DNA from: Pterobdella sp. o SKG-2022
Taxonomy: Eukaryota; Annelida; Clitellata; Hirudinida; Piscicolidae
Length of the DNA stretch: 64,000 nt
Assembly: GCA_964035795.1 (NCBI GenBank)
Contig: OZ038320.1
Location: 8,640,671-8,704,670 of the forward strand
Direction: 5' to 3'
Made by a program: the position numbers and the translations under genes
The notes under the pieces: generated by a model
The model's input: the letters and a program-made list of their open reading frames with translations, nothing else
Told to the model about the DNA's origin: nothing
Database searches by the model: none
In this document: positions 23,801-36,855 of the stretch, one piece after another
Layout of the letters: each line of letters starts with the position of its first letter
How positions within the stretch are numbered: position 1 is the first letter of the stretch

Positions 23801-26800
23801 CTTTGACACTCATTAATAACAATTCAAACATTTTTATTGATACAATCAATATCAATTTGAAGATCATCTTTATTGATATTAATAATATCATTTCCCACTA
23901 GTGAATTTATTGGTATTTATTAATATTAATCTATATTATTGCTTTCATTGAATCTTATCACTATAAGAACTCATAATTACCTTTATGGAAGACAAAACTT
24001 GATCGAAAATTGACTCAATCACATCTACAATGCTGTCAATCTGGAAGTAATGACATTAGTGAAACAATTTAAATTGATCAATACTCATATCTATATTGTG
24101 TCTCTGCAGACACAAATTGAAGTTTTGTTTAACACTTATTAAAATTCAACAAAAAAAAATTGAAATTTTGTTGGAGTTGAGTATCTCAAAAAATGAAATT
24201 TTCTGCTAATGTCAACTAGAATTAGAAACAACGCCGAAGGTTTATTAATAGCTTTACAACGTTTTCTGTAAGCCTCACTCCAATAATGCTATTGTAAAAC
24301 TATCAAATATCTTGATAATATATTCTGATGTAAGGGATTTTTTGTTGTATTTGTCAACCCTATCATAAAACTTTATTGGTAGATACTGAAGTTTCATGAA
24401 GTCTTACTAAACGAAAATTATAGTTTTTAAAAAGAAATTTTGTTCGTGAAAGTTCTCATTTTTGTCGAACAAAATGAAAAGTTATTGGAAAAAAAAATAG
24501 ATACGAGGTCATTAAAAATATGTGATTAACTTCCTCATTGTACATGACAACACTCGACCCATACCAGCGCATTTTGGAAATCACACTCTGTCCTCAAGCC
24601 TCCTATGGTTGAAACATATCTGTGAGTAATGATGTACGTATGTGGCTAGACTATCAGTTACCCAAGATTGGAGTTTTATGAAATAGTTCCGAATGTTATA
24701 ATTTGAATTAAAAGTAGTATTTTTATTGATATTAAAAGTTATAATAATAATAATAAAAAAATAAGAATAATAAAAACGACAAAACTAAGGTTAATACAAT
24801 TTATAATAAAAATAACAAAAAACAATATAAACTCATACCACATAACAACAAGGCAAAAAAAGTCTTACACCAGCAATGATGCTGATCTAAACAACAGAAA
24901 ACATGTAAATACCTGGCAATGGTAGTACTACCACACAATTGTCTACCCCAGGCTTCCAGGCAGGGTAGCTTTGACGTAAGGATTGCTCGGGTTGGAATAA
25001 ATGGTTGTTATATAGATAGTATCAAAAATTTAGAGAATTGTTTTATAGGTGTTTGAAATCTTTCGAAAGATGTGGTGTAGGGGTATTTTAATTTTCGCTC
25101 GAAACCCTATACTGGGTAATTTATCTACTTAATAAAAAAATGAAAAACTAAAACTCAAACCAGTGAGTTGAACGCTTCAAATACTCAGAGTTATAATAAG
25201 TATACTGAACATAAAAACCAAGGTTAATTTAAAAAATGAAGCATTTTCGCATGTACAACATACATTACCAAGTACTCATTAGCAAACATGGAAAACCTGA
25301 AAAAATACAATGAAATTCCTACAAGGTTTGAGATGAGGCCACTCGTTGAAAGGGATCCTGTGATCTTCATACTCAATCCCTGTTAGGGCGAATAGCAATC
25401 TGATTGTATGGGCTCTACCTTTTAAAGGGAAGTATATCAGTTTGTAAACTGCCATTATAGTGTTTAATTTTGTTATATTTACTATTTAGTTATTTTTGTG
25501 TTTTATAATAAATTTTGCTTTTTATTGAAAGAAAGATTTTATATATATATTTATTGCGTGCCCTTTGAAGTCAAGGGTTAAAGTTTTGATATGAAATTAG
25601 GTGTTAATTGTATTAAGTTGGATTTATTCAAAAACATATAACATCTATGTTAGCTTCATATCACTGTTTGCTATGATTATTGCAGTATGAACATTATATT
25701 AATATATTTGCCATATAAGAACTATATAGAAAATATATGTAATAATTGACTTCACAAAATAACTGAGCACAAAATTAATATAATAGTTTTGATTTTTATG
25801 ATTTTTTGAAAACTAATATTTAAAGAATTATCTTATATTTGTTCCAACTATTTAATCATTTAATTTTTCTCTAAAAATATTTGTAGGTGGTTTTTAAAAG
25901 CATTATCAAATCTCAAACATAACCAAACTGATAACTTCTTGACATCCCAAATATAATAATGAATTGGCTGAAAAGTGCTTATATCATTGATTAGTTATAT
26001 TGAATACAATGGTTACTTATTCAACAAAAACATCATTGGTTGTTGCGCCAATACAAAATAGCGTGATCAAACTAAAACCAACAATAGACTTCCATGTTCT
26101 TTAATGCACCACTCTTTATACAGAAAAATAATAAATTTTTCATAAACTTTCACATCTTTTTGAATTTTTCATCAATATATGTATTTATTTTTTGTTTTTG
26201 TCAAATTTTGAACAAAAATTTTGGAAAAAATTGAAAAATAAGTGTTTGAATGTGTTCATAATTTATTTAATTTCTATTTTGTGCTTCAACTACTTGTCTG
26301 GTGGATTTAAAAAATTGAAAATGTAATTGAAATGTTGAAGAAGTGTTATAATAAAGAAATAAAACAAACAGAATGATTTAAGCCATGCAATGTAAACCTT
26401 GTATAACAAGTTATGAAACTTTAGTTTACTTTATATATTTATGAAGCGTTAAATGTTGTTGTTTCTATCAATTATACTCAAACCGACGGACTTAGAAATG
26501 TCTATTTAAAAATTTTCAAACTTTGTTTCATTAATTTAAACTTATCTTGATGGTACACAGAGGGAAAACTTGCAAGACAAAAAATTAGGCAAAAGTATCT
26601 AGAAAAATTATTATTTCAAGTGAATGAAATAATACTATATCGGATGGTGTGGCTTAGAATCACCCAAGGTGTCATACCACAATTTGCTTTCTTTTTTTTA
26701 ACTTTTTTAAGTCTCATATTCCTGTTCTTTGATAAGTTTTCATAGAAATATTTTTAGAACAGAGCGAAAAACGCCGTCAACTTACAACGTTAATTATCAA

Positions 26801-29800
26801 AACTTTTTTTAGCTATTCATAGCAAAATGTGAGTAATTGCAAATCATTCAATATAAAAACACAATCTTTTGAGACGTTTGTCTTCCGGTTTGATTGTCCT
26901 TGAAAAGCACATCTTTTTCGTGCATCGATTGATTTTTACATTCAAAAGATGGTTTAAGAATCAGCAAAAAGACATCGATCGACTTTAAGTATGGGAAAAA
27001 AATGTTAAAATCACTGTTGAAAAAGTTCTTTAATAGTCAAAAAAATTTTTTTCAAGCTTTTAAAAGTATTTTTCAATTGAAGACTTTCAAAAAAATTCAC
27101 TGCTGTAAATGTTTGGAAAAATAACATATGGAAGAAAAAATTGCTTTTTTTTAAAATCATTTTTTTTAATTAAAACCTAAAAGATATAAAATATCAAACT
27201 CATTTCATTTAGAAAATTGATTTATTTTTATAATGCTATTTTAAAACAAATAGTGTATTTGAGTTCTAAAACAGTTTGAAGAAATTTAATGTTTGAATTT
27301 TTAGACAGATGTTCAGATTATTTACTTCGTCAATACCTATTTAAATGGTCAACAAACCAAGTAAGAACTGACAAAAAATATATTATTTTATAAGAAAAAT
27401 TTTTTTATTTTGAATAAAAGTTGGAAATTTGATAAAACTCACATTTTGAATGTAGAGACGTTAAAATTTAGAGAATTTACACATCATAAAGTAATTCAAA
27501 AGATTATTTTTTTGAATTTGAATAAAGCTAAGATTATTCCAAATCTTTTTTGGTTGCTAAGTAATTGTGAATAAAAACTATTGTAGTAAATGCTTTAAAT
27601 TATTCCATGTTTTTCAACGTTCGTTAAAATCGATTATAAAATTTTGGAACAGTTTTTCAATCGAATTGTAGGGTTGTATCGAAGAAAGTTAAACTTTCAT
27701 TTTTTGATGTTTTTGGTTTCAAGTTTTTTCTATATAATTTTTTCGCAAACCATAAAAATAAAGAATCGTTTTGAATCGAAATTACAATATAAAAACTTTG
27801 AAAGTTGAATCTTGCTTTTTCAAAAACTAAGGACCTCAATGGTGAAAACTCATGAATGTAATTAAGTAACGCAAATTCATGAAACCAAAAAAATTTATCA
27901 AACAAAAATTAGTACGAAGCTTTATGCAAATTTAACTCACTGTAATATTTCATAAATATTATGTATTCAAAATAACACAAATTTTGGCTATTTGCCATAA
28001 AAAAAATCTTAAATTAACAAAAAAAAGTCAATTTTTTAGTGTCTATAACAATTTTGTTTTAATGTATGTGAGGTTTTGCAAAGCACTTTTTTTATTCCTC
28101 AGTATCACGTTTAAAATTTGTATTAAAATGACTGAAAATTTTTAAAGCTGGACTAAATTGAAGCCATTTTGAAAAACAGTGGAGCTTGTGTTTTGAAAAA
28201 TGCTTATAATTGAGCAAAAAAATGCATAAACTTGATAAAGACTGAAACTTGAAACAATAGAAAAAAATCAGTTTTGCAATGTTTATTAACCAAGTTTTAT
28301 CTGTTTTTGCACTTACAACCTTGTTTGAATTTGTCTTGGTTATTTGACAATGATACTATTAAGGAGATATTCAATGGGCACATTGGCAAACAGGTTGATG
28401 GGTTTGAAGGTGTTCATGGAGGTTTCAGAATAGGCAAGAGAAACTTGGAGGGTAGATTGCTCTTAGAATTTTGTGTTGAAAAGGATCTGTGTGTGGGTAA
28501 TAGTTGGTTTAAGAAAAAGGATAGTAGGAAGGTAACTTTTAAGAGGGGGTGTAGTGGGACAAAGATTGACTTTGTGCTGATGAAGAAAAGGCAGAGGAAG
28601 TTTTTGATGGATGTAAGGGTAATTGGGGGTGAGCTTCAGCATAAGCTTCTGAAAATAGTCTTAGACAGAAGGTGGCTTAAAAATGCCCGAAGTAGCTGTG
28701 CTAAAAAGGAATATCGCAGAAAAGTGTGGGAACTTTTAAACGAAGATATCAAAACAAAATTTTCAGAAAAAATGGAGGTTTTGTATGAGAAATGCGATGA
28801 ACAAAATGCATGGTTGAAATATAAGTCTTCCGTTCTTAAAGCTGCTGAAGAGGTGTGTGGTACAAGTAAAGGTAGGCCTCAACACGGTAAAACTTGGTGG
28901 TAGAATCAGGATGTGCAAAAAGCCATTTCAGAGAAGAGGAAAAGTTTTCAGAGGTGGATACAACTTCCATCGGCTGAAAATAAATCTTGCTATCTCTCTG
29001 ACAAAAAGAAAGCCAAAAGAGCTGTTACTGAGGCAATGAAGAATGAGGCGGTGAAAGAGATGGAGGAGATATGGAATGACAGAAATGTCGTATTCCGTAG
29101 AATGAGAATGATGAAGAAAGAAGCAAACGACTAATTACCAGCTAATTGCATTAAAGACGAAGATGGGAATATTGTATTTGCCGAGGATGGTCGAAAGAGA
29201 GTGTGGAAGAAGCACATGGAAGCCATCATGAATGAGGAGAATCCATGGGATGGAATGGTGAATGTAGAAGTGGTTGAAGGTCCCATGGAGCCATTTGCTA
29301 TGAATGAAGTGGAAAGAGCGCTAGAAATCATGAAGAATGGCAAGGCCAGTGATCTAATTGGAATTGTCAAAGAGCACCTAGCTGCTTCTCCACATGGTAA
29401 GCTAGTTATTTTGCAAATAGCAAATAAAATCCTCAATGGAATGGATATGCTTCATGACTGGAGGATGAGTACAGTTGTTCCCATTTATAAGAAGAAAGGT
29501 AGCGTTATGGACTGTGCAAGCTATCGAAGTGTAAAGCTTGTAGAGCATGGTATGAAAGTGGTGGAAAGGTTGCTGGAGAAGAGGTTAAGAAGGTTAGTGA
29601 AAGTTGACCAAATGCAATTTGGTTTTATGCTTGGCAGAAGCACAGTGGACGCTATTTTTTTTTAGGAGAATGCAGGAAAGCTACCTTGAGAAGAATAAAA
29701 AGCTTTTTATCTGTTTTGTTGATTTGGAGAAGGCTTTTGATCGGGTACCAAGAAAGGCGATTGAATAGGCGCTGAGAAAGAAGTTGGTTCAGGCAGTAAG

Positions 29801-32800
29801 GTCGATGTACAAAGGAGCAAAAACGCGGGTTAAGGTTGGAGATGGACATTCGGAAGAATTTGATGTAGGTGTCCATTAAGGATCGGTTCTCTCGCCGTTT
29901 TTGTTTTCAATAGTGCTAGATGTATTGTCGGAAGACGGAAGAAAAGGTGCTTTATATGAACTGCTTTATGCAGATGATTTGGTCTTGATGGCAGAGACTA
30001 TGGAAGAACTAGAAGCACAATTCATCCGTTGGAAAGCAGCCTTTGAAGGGGAAGGATTGAAGGTTAATCTGGGTAAGACAAAGGTCATGGAGAGTAGTGG
30101 TGGCGGTGGAGTTGTTGCCTTGGCTAAGATTGATCCATGTGGTGTGTGTGGTAAGAGGGCTAAGGTAAATTGTGTGAGGTGCATGACATGTAAGAAGTGG
30201 ATTCATGCGCGGTGTGCTATGGTAAAGAGAGTTTCTCGTAGGATGAATGGAAATTTTGAATGTAGGGTTTGTATGAATGGTGCAAATGTGGAATGTAAGA
30301 ATACTTCAAATGGTTGTTTAGGTGAGTTGGAGAGGGTGAATAGTTATTGTTATTTAGGAGACAAGGTGAATGGTGGAGGAGGAAGTGAGCTAGCTGTTAC
30401 ACGAAGGATCAGGCTGGGCTGGAAGGCATTCAACAGTGTGTTTTCTATGTTATGTGGTAAAAGACACACATGGAATATTAAAGGACAAATTTATAGGACA
30501 TGTGTGAGGCTTGTCATGACATATGGCTCGGAAACCTGGGTAGTAAGATCCGTTGAAAAGAGTATTTTGAGTAGAGCAAAAAAACGGATGCTTAGAATGA
30601 TGTGTGGTGTGCAGCTAGCTGATGGTGTGAGTACAAAAGAATTGATTGTTAGATTGGGGTTAGATTGTACGATCGTTGAAGTGGTGAGGCAAGGGAGTCT
30701 GAGATGGCTGGGTCATGTAGTAAGGAAAGAGGATGACGACTGTGTCAAACAGGCATGGAGGTTTGAGGTTGAAGGTAGTAGAGGAAGGGGAAGGCCAAGG
30801 TTAACCTGGAAAGGGATGATGAGAAACCTTTGTCATGGTCTTGGATTAGTTCTTGAAGATGGCTATGACAAGGTGAAATGGAAGGAGAGGATCAGGTCAT
30901 GGAAAGAAGTCAGTGACCCCTTGGAAAAAGGAAAGATGCTGACTATAATAAAAATGATGATGATGATGATGAAAAACAAGTTTTAAAAAAATAGAAAAAT
31001 TTTGATAAATATTGATTAAACTGAGCCACATTAACAAAAATCATTTTTGCAATTTATTGATTATTTTCTATTTCATTGTTTTGTAAACATTTATTTTTGT
31101 GTGCTTTCAGAAAAGAGGGTTTTGACTTGACAAAGAAAGTAATTATTTAAAGCCTGTGCTTTCCATTAGAATGCATTCGATTCTTTAAGAAACCTTGTGA
31201 AAATTTTCCGAATTTGTCTTTTCAATTCAATCTAATCAATTTCCTAAAATTAACTCTGAAAAAAATTTTCAAAACCAAATTTTTAAAATATTTCCTTGTT
31301 TTCTAAAATATTCAATTTTTCCAATTATTTTGAAATATTTGGAAAGTAATTGTGAAGACTTAGAAAGTAATTTAAAAAAAATTTGTAATTGCAAAAATTT
31401 GGTAAATAATTTAGAAAGCGCATATATTTAGACTAAATAGATTAGATTTTGTATAGTTTTCAGTTATACTTTCATGAATATATCATAATTTTCTAAATTA
31501 ATACTTCAACTTTACTATTTGAACTTCAAAAAGATCCTAAGCACTCCAATAATTTTTTTCCCAAACACAATAAAAAATAATTTTAAAAAAATCCAAAACA
31601 CAAAATCATATGTTAATATAACCCAACCTGTGCTTTCATCCCAATCTTTTTGAGTTTCTCCCCTTTAGTGAAGCCCTTAGTACCAGCATCAAGCAAAAAC
31701 AAGGAAATTCCATGAGCCGCACTTTTAGCCTGACCATTTGAGAAAACTATTTAATTTATTTGAATATTGTTTCGTGAAAGTTCAATGAAAAAATCTTATT
31801 AGATTATACTGCTGTACATGTCCCAGTAACTGAGGTTGACAAACATTTGATTCAAGAACAACATTTATTGAAAGTATAAAAAACAAATACATTTATCAAT
31901 TTTAAAAAATTATAAACAGAAAATTATAATTAAACTAACCAGTATTATAACAATTAATTAAAAAATTCATGCTAATGTTTTTCATAGCAAAAGCTGAATA
32001 ACCCTTGTTAAAGTATAAACTTAAAAAACTGCTATCTTTACATTATTTGCCTTTCAAGATTTTACTTTAGTACATAAAAATTAATGATATAAATACTTAG
32101 ACAAACTTTTGGGTCTGTAACAGCCACTACTAAGACCACGTCACTCAAAAAGCCATTGGTGATGAAGGTTTTGCTACCATTCAGTATCCAATCCTCACCA
32201 TCTCTTTTGGCATTTGTCTTTATTCCTTGCAAATCACTAAAGGGTTGATGGTTATTAGCTAAGTGATGATTTTAATATATTTTTTGTTCTAGGAAAATGG
32301 TTTCAATATTGATTGGCATTTAAAAAAATTTTAAGTTGAAAATGTTACATAATGATAATAATTTTCAATATAATCAGTTACATTAATCCATCTGAATAAG
32401 AGCTTCATATAAATTCTTGTCAGTGATTATGACTATCTACAAGCACCTCAAAAGAGGATAGATGAAAAAGTATGAATGAAAGAAAAATAAATACAAGAAA
32501 ATGATGACTCCCTAATGATTATTTCTATTATTACAATTACTAAATTAAGGTTGGGTAGTTGGAACATTGGCACGATGCGCGGCTGCTCTGGAGAGGTTGT
32601 TGAGGTGCTGACAAGACGTAAGATTGACGTGTGCTGTGTTCAAGAGGTAAGATGGAAGGGTGCTTCAGCTAGGATGGTCACAGGAAAAGACACTGAATAC
32701 AAGTACTTTTGGTCTGGGAGTAATACTGGGATTGGGGGTGTGGGTGTTTTGGTAAGCAGGGATTGGGTAGATAAGATAGTGCAGGTCAATAGGGTTAATG

Positions 32801-35800
32801 TCAGGCTAATGTTCTTGAAGCTTTTGATTGGAAAGCGTATTATAACCATTGTCTCAGCAAGAATTAGCAGACATAGATAAGGATAAATTCTATGAACTTA
32901 TAATTTTTTCTCTATCCAGACTAAGCATGAATGAAGTTGTATTCTGGGGTGGTGACTTGAATGGGCATGTAGGGCGGTCGAGTAATGGCTATAAGGGTGT
33001 TCATAGTGGTTTCGGATATGGGACTAGAAAACAGGGAGGTGAAAGAATCTTTAAGCTAGGTGCAGCTTTAGATATGTGTGTTTGTAATACGTTTTTCAAG
33101 AAGAGATAGCAGATTAGTAACATATGTTTCAGGTACTGTTAGAACCCAGATTGACTATATTATGGTCAAGAGTAAAGACAAAAAATTTTTTAAAGATGTA
33201 AAAGTGGCGCCTGGGGAAGAGGTTGTGCAACAGCATCAATTGCTACTGTGTGACATATTAATGGGGCCCATAAAAAATTATAGAAAAATTTTTGTCCCAA
33301 AAAGGAAAGTGTGGAGATTGCAAGAAACCTCAATCAGAAACGAATTCGTATCCCACTTTAGAGATAAATCTTCTACAATAGATAAAAGTGGGAATGTCGA
33401 AAGCATGTGGAAGTCACTTGAGGCAGATTTATTGGAATCAGCTGATACTGTTTGTGGCTGGACAAAAGATCCGCCCAGACATAGAGTCACATGACGGTGG
33501 AATGACACTGTTGCTGCGGCCGTTAAAGAAAAGCGCGCAGCTTGGAAATGTTGGCAAAATGGTGGTAGTAAAAGTGAATATCTACATGCTAAGAAAGCTG
33601 TCAAAAGAGCTGTATACGATGCTAAAGGAGTGGCTGAACAGGTAAGGTTTGGTGAAGTTCTAAGAAGGGAAGACGATAAAACAGAAGTGTTCAAAATAGT
33701 AAGACATATGTGTGCAGCTAACCGTGATGTCATTGGAGAAAATTGTGTCAAAAATGACAATAGGGACTTAGCTGAAAAGATACTTGCATGACAAGAACAC
33801 TATGAGCGTCTGTTGAAGGAGGAGCTTGATTAGAATAAGGAGGCATTAGCACTAAACGATCCCACAATTGGACCTCGGCTCAAGATAGAAGTCGACACAG
33901 TGAGAAGAGTTTTGCGCAGAATGAAGTGTGGTAAAGCAGCTGGTAGTTTTGGTGTTGTTGCAGAAATGTTGGGAGCTTCTGGTAAAGTAGGCATTAGCCG
34001 TATGACAGATCTTTTCAATGGTATCTTAGACGAAGATAAATGACCTGAAAACTGGAATACGAGCGTGATCCTCAACTCCTTCAAAAACAAGGGTGAGGCG
34101 ACTGAAAGAGGGAATTACAGAGGTTCAAAAGTCTTGGAGCACTTGGTGAAGGTCTTCAAAAAGGTGATAAAGGAAGAAATTAGAAGACAGGTAAGTACCG
34201 ACTCAATGCAGTTCGGATTCATGCCAGGTAGAAGTACCATCGATACTATTTTCATAGCTCGACAGTTGCAAGAAAGGTATCTTGGCAATAAGAAAAAACT
34301 GTACTTTGCCTTTGTTGACCCAGAAAAAGCCTTCGATAGAGTTCCAAGAGAAGTTGTTAAGTGGTCCTTGAGGAAGCTTGGGGTGATGGAGTGGTTAGTA
34401 AGGATAGTTATGGCTATGTACTCAGGTAGCAAGAGTAGAGTCGGAATAAATAATGTGCTGGGTAACAAGTTCAGTGTGAAGGTTGGTGTCCACCAAGGTT
34501 CTGTACTGAGTCCTTTACTCTTCATCATTGTTCTAGAAGCGCTATCCAGTGAATGTGTGGGAATTGTTGTATGCTGATGACTTAGTGATTATTGCTAAAA
34601 GTCTGAAAGAGTTAGAGGACAGTTATTGTTCTTGGAAAAACAGTATTGAAAGCAAGGGTCTTAGAGTGAACATGAAAAAACGAAGGTTATGGTCAGGGCT
34701 CTAAATCATGGTCCAAGTTTCCAATCTGGAAAACACTCTTGTGGAGTGTTTTAAAGGTGTTGGCGTCAGCTCTATACTTTGCACTCTATGTAACCACTGG
34801 GTTTACAAACGCTGTAGTGGCCTAAAAGCAAATTGGCTTCTGCCACAAACTTCAAATGTAAGGCGTGTTTAGATCCTCAAGTTAGTGATGATGATTATAA
34901 GGCCGTTGAACTTCATGGAAATAAATATGAAGTGGTTAACCAATTTTGTTATCTAGGAGATATGATTAATGCTGGTGGTAGAGCTGAAGCTAGTACTATT
35001 TCCCGTGTAAGGTCTGGTTGGAAGAGTTTTAGGGTACTCTATTAGCCAGTTGGGTCATTTCACTTAAAACAAAAGGGCGTTTATATGCTGCTTGCGTCAC
35101 GATTGTTATGGTTTATGGTAGTGAGACTAGGCCTCTTAAGGTGGAGGATATTACCAGAATATCCAGAGCTGTTAAGATAATGATAAGATGGATGTGCTAT
35201 GTAAGCCTAAAGGATGGAAGATCATCAGAATTGAGGGACAGACTGGGAATTCCAGAAAACACTGAGGTGCTACGCAAAAATAGATTGAGATAGTTTGGAC
35301 ATGTAATGAGGATGGATGCTGGTAACTCAGCAAGTGCTTGTAGAGGGTAAGCGAGAACAAGGTAGACCAAGAAAAACATGGTCCCAATTAATAAACAACG
35401 ATCTTAGAAGAATGAAACTCAATCCTAAACTTGCCCAAAATCGTAGATTGTGGAAAAGAGCCATTATGTGACCCCATCCAACCCATGCTAGCATGGAAAC
35501 GGACGCAAAACGATGATGATGTTAATAATTAATATTAGTATTAATTAATAATTATTATTACTTTTTATTATTACTCTTAATATTTTTCATTTAGGCATAA
35601 TGTTCAATAGTAATAAATAAGCTTAATGATAACAAATAGTAACAATACATAATAGCACATAGAAACAATGAACCTTCCAGCTCCAGGCTCGGTCATGGCA
35701 ATGGCCCCAATGCAGCTGCCATCAATCATACGAGATACATACTTTTCTACCTGTGATATTTGAAAATTTTTTATTTGAATAATTAAATTAGCCCAATATG

Positions 35801-36781
35801 GAAACAATTTGAAATACTTTTATTAACTGAATAATACAAAGCTTTTAGTTGAATAGCCAATCACAAAATCAAAATCTTTGATGATAAAATAGTTTTATCC
35901 ATAAAGTTTTAAGTTTAAAATACTTCAAAATGTAACATTTTTGCCTGTTTATTTGTAAATTGTTGCTAGAACTATTCAATATTAAGCTTTATATTTGATT
36001 TTTTTTATAATGTATGCTGTCTCAATTTGCTAACCTAAATTAATCTAAAACTAGATGTAGAATAAAAATGTTTCTATTGTAGAACATACTTGTTCTTTAG
36101 AGCCATAATGAGTAATATATGGGATGACAATATCAGAATGAAGTCCAAAGCCAGGACCTGTACAATTTACATATGACCTGTGAAAGAAGAATTAAATTCA
36201 TTTTGAGAAATTATGTGGTGATAGATTATTTTATTAAAAGCTATATTTATTGAATTGAATGATTTGATTTTGAATAACATTCAATTCAAATTATTAATAG
36301 AATAAACTGTTTTAATTAAATGAACCTAACTGTTCTTCAAGGACAATTGAAGCTGATAACCAATCTCCACCAATCCCTCCAAACTCTTCTGGACAATTCA
36401 CCCCCAACAAACCACTTTCTCCTGCTTTCAACCATAGCTCACGACTACACTCTCCATTTTTTTCCCATCTTTAAAACAATTTACTATTTAAATTTCATTT
36501 ATATTAACCTACTTTTGAAAAAGTTATTTTTAAAAAAAATTTGAATACTCAATGAAATTATTTTATTCTAGACAATAATGATCCAAAAGTAAACTCACTC
36601 ATCATGGTAAGGTAAAACCTCTTCTTTAAAAAATCTGCGAACATTCTCTCGAAAAAGATCATGATCTGAATTGAAAATTTTTCTTATACCGATATCCATC
36701 ATGTTGTTGGCTTGCACTGGATCTTTTCTCAACTCTCCACCACTGTTGTCTGACTTCAAGGCTTGAGTTGTGCATATCGCT
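20857..36781 (-). CDS. ACADL: Long-chain acyl-CoA dehydrogenase, mitochondrial
   Basis: Exons 36781-36599, 36468-36331, 36177-36090, 35750-35674, 32236-32107, 31729-31628, 22148-22078, 21951-21807, 21488-21361, 21031-20857 (TAG). About 412 aa are visible; human ACADL is 430, so only the presequence exon is missing. Diagnostic blocks: DIGIRKIFNSDHDLFRENVR, CIGAIAMTEPGAG and the SDLQGIKTNAKRDG flavin/substrate region, MQELPQERLLIG carrying the family's catalytic Glu, HGGWGYMWEYPIAKAY, and a C-terminal QPIYGGSNEIMKELIGRSII. The family oxidises long and branched acyl-CoAs in the mitochondrial matrix, passing electrons to ETF. First exon phase is 2. Donor of exon 22148-22078 is GG|GCAGGA, a GC-AG intron required by phase. 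One 9.5-kb intron contains a GST gene, a LINE and an N gap; another holds a LINE. Confidence 0.95.
21594..21768 (-). repeat. tRNA-derived SINE, copy 2
   Basis: Same head (TATAGCTCAGCTAGTAGAGC, TTAGGCTAATTATCTAA), same body (GACAATTAGCACCTGTTC) and same tail (CAAGCGCTTTGATCTACA, GCGCTTTATAAATACTAC) as the copy at 246-416, with the B box decayed. It lies in an ACADL intron, same strand as the gene. Confidence 0.85.
22265..22305 (+). repeat. Fold-back element core, cut by the assembly gap
   Basis: CGCTAACGTTTTATGATAAG followed by GCTAAACTTATCGAAAATTAT, running straight into the N gap. It is the same core as in the hairpin at 16372-16560. A long hairpin here may be why the assembly broke. Confidence 0.55.
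22306..22505. other. Assembly gap (200 N)
   Basis: Exactly 200 N, probably a fixed-size placeholder. The last codons of the GST gene fall here. Confidence 1.
22506..25455 (-). CDS. Sigma-class glutathione S-transferase (S-crystallin/prostaglandin-D-synthase type), 3' end in gap
   Basis: Exons 25455-25323, 24985-24913, 24619-24565, 24040-23981, 23020-22910 and 22594-22506 (runs into the gap); phases agree throughout, about 173 aa visible of an expected ~200. N-terminal thioredoxin-like domain: MAVYKLIYFPLKGRAHTIRL with the catalytic Tyr at residue 8, then GIEYEDHRIPFNEWPHLKP, KLPCLEAWGRQL and STTIARYV; the usual glutathione-contacting QS pair reads GS here. C-terminal helical domain: IDSIVDVIESIF, MQEKIATTLEILTKFL and ISQADVHFYSVCEILNEKFG. 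The family conjugates glutathione to electrophiles or isomerises prostaglandin H2, in the cytosol. The whole gene sits inside an ACADL intron on the same strand. The second exon uses an unusual CCCGAG acceptor. Confidence 0.9.
23672..23735 (-). repeat. LINE/SINE 3' tail fragment
   Basis: On the minus strand TTGAGCGCCTTTGATGCAAA, then AATAAGCGCTATATAAATAA. It is the shared tail of the L2-like LINE and SINEs, severely 5'-truncated, in an intron of the GST gene. Confidence 0.65.
25456..28329. other. Intronic AT-rich sequence, nothing recognised
   Basis: Part of the long ACADL intron, upstream of the GST start. It must contain the GST promoter if that gene is independently transcribed. No clear exon or repeat was found. 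Confidence 0.5.
28330..30975 (+). mobile_element. APE-type non-LTR retrotransposon, 5'-truncated, broken ORF
   Basis: Starts within the APE endonuclease (GHIGKQVDGFEGVHGGFRIG, TFKRGCSGTKIDFVLMKKR), so the first half of the endonuclease is missing. Stops and frame breaks occur at about 28902, 29131, 29665, 29766 and 29877. RT blocks: KASDLIGIVKEHL, MQFGFMLGRSTVDAIFF, LEKAFDRVPRKAIE and LLYADDLVLMAE. From 29901 the frame is open for 361 codons through a double CxxC knuckle (CGVCGKRAKVNCVRCMTCKK) and the C-terminal LRWLGHVVRKEDDD..GRGRPRLTW region to an (ATG)n tail. It lies in the ACADL intron, antisense to the gene. Confidence 0.9.
30976..31627. other. Intronic sequence, nothing recognised
   Basis: AT-rich ACADL intron between the LINE tail and the exon at 31628. 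Confidence 0.5.
32510..35525 (+). mobile_element. APE-type non-LTR retrotransposon, near full length, broken
   Basis: Endonuclease start KLRLGSWNIGTMRGCSGEVV, CCVQEVRWKGASARMVTG and IGGVGVLVSRDW at 32520-32880, continuing at 32849-33110 in another frame (WGGDLNGHVGRSSNGYKGVH) and 33078-33494. RT lies at 33830-34577 (GSFGVVAEMLGASGKVG, MQFGFMPGRSTIDTIF, GVHQGSVLSPLLF), with LLYADDLVIIAK reached after a shift near 34560. Then FCYLGDMINAGG and FGHVMRMDAG in several frames, ending in GATGATGATG. At least six frame breaks. It is related to but distinct from the copy at 28.3 kb, and lies antisense in the ACADL intron between exons 35674 and 32236. Confidence 0.9.
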
Positions 36782-36855
36782 CTGAATATTAATTGCAAAA
36801 CTTTTAAATTTCAAAATGTATATTTATATTGAAATCCTACTAATTCGCCGATAAA

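Noticed and set aside
33278..33760. Long minus-strand frame
   Set aside because: Antisense shadow of the LINE coding sequence.
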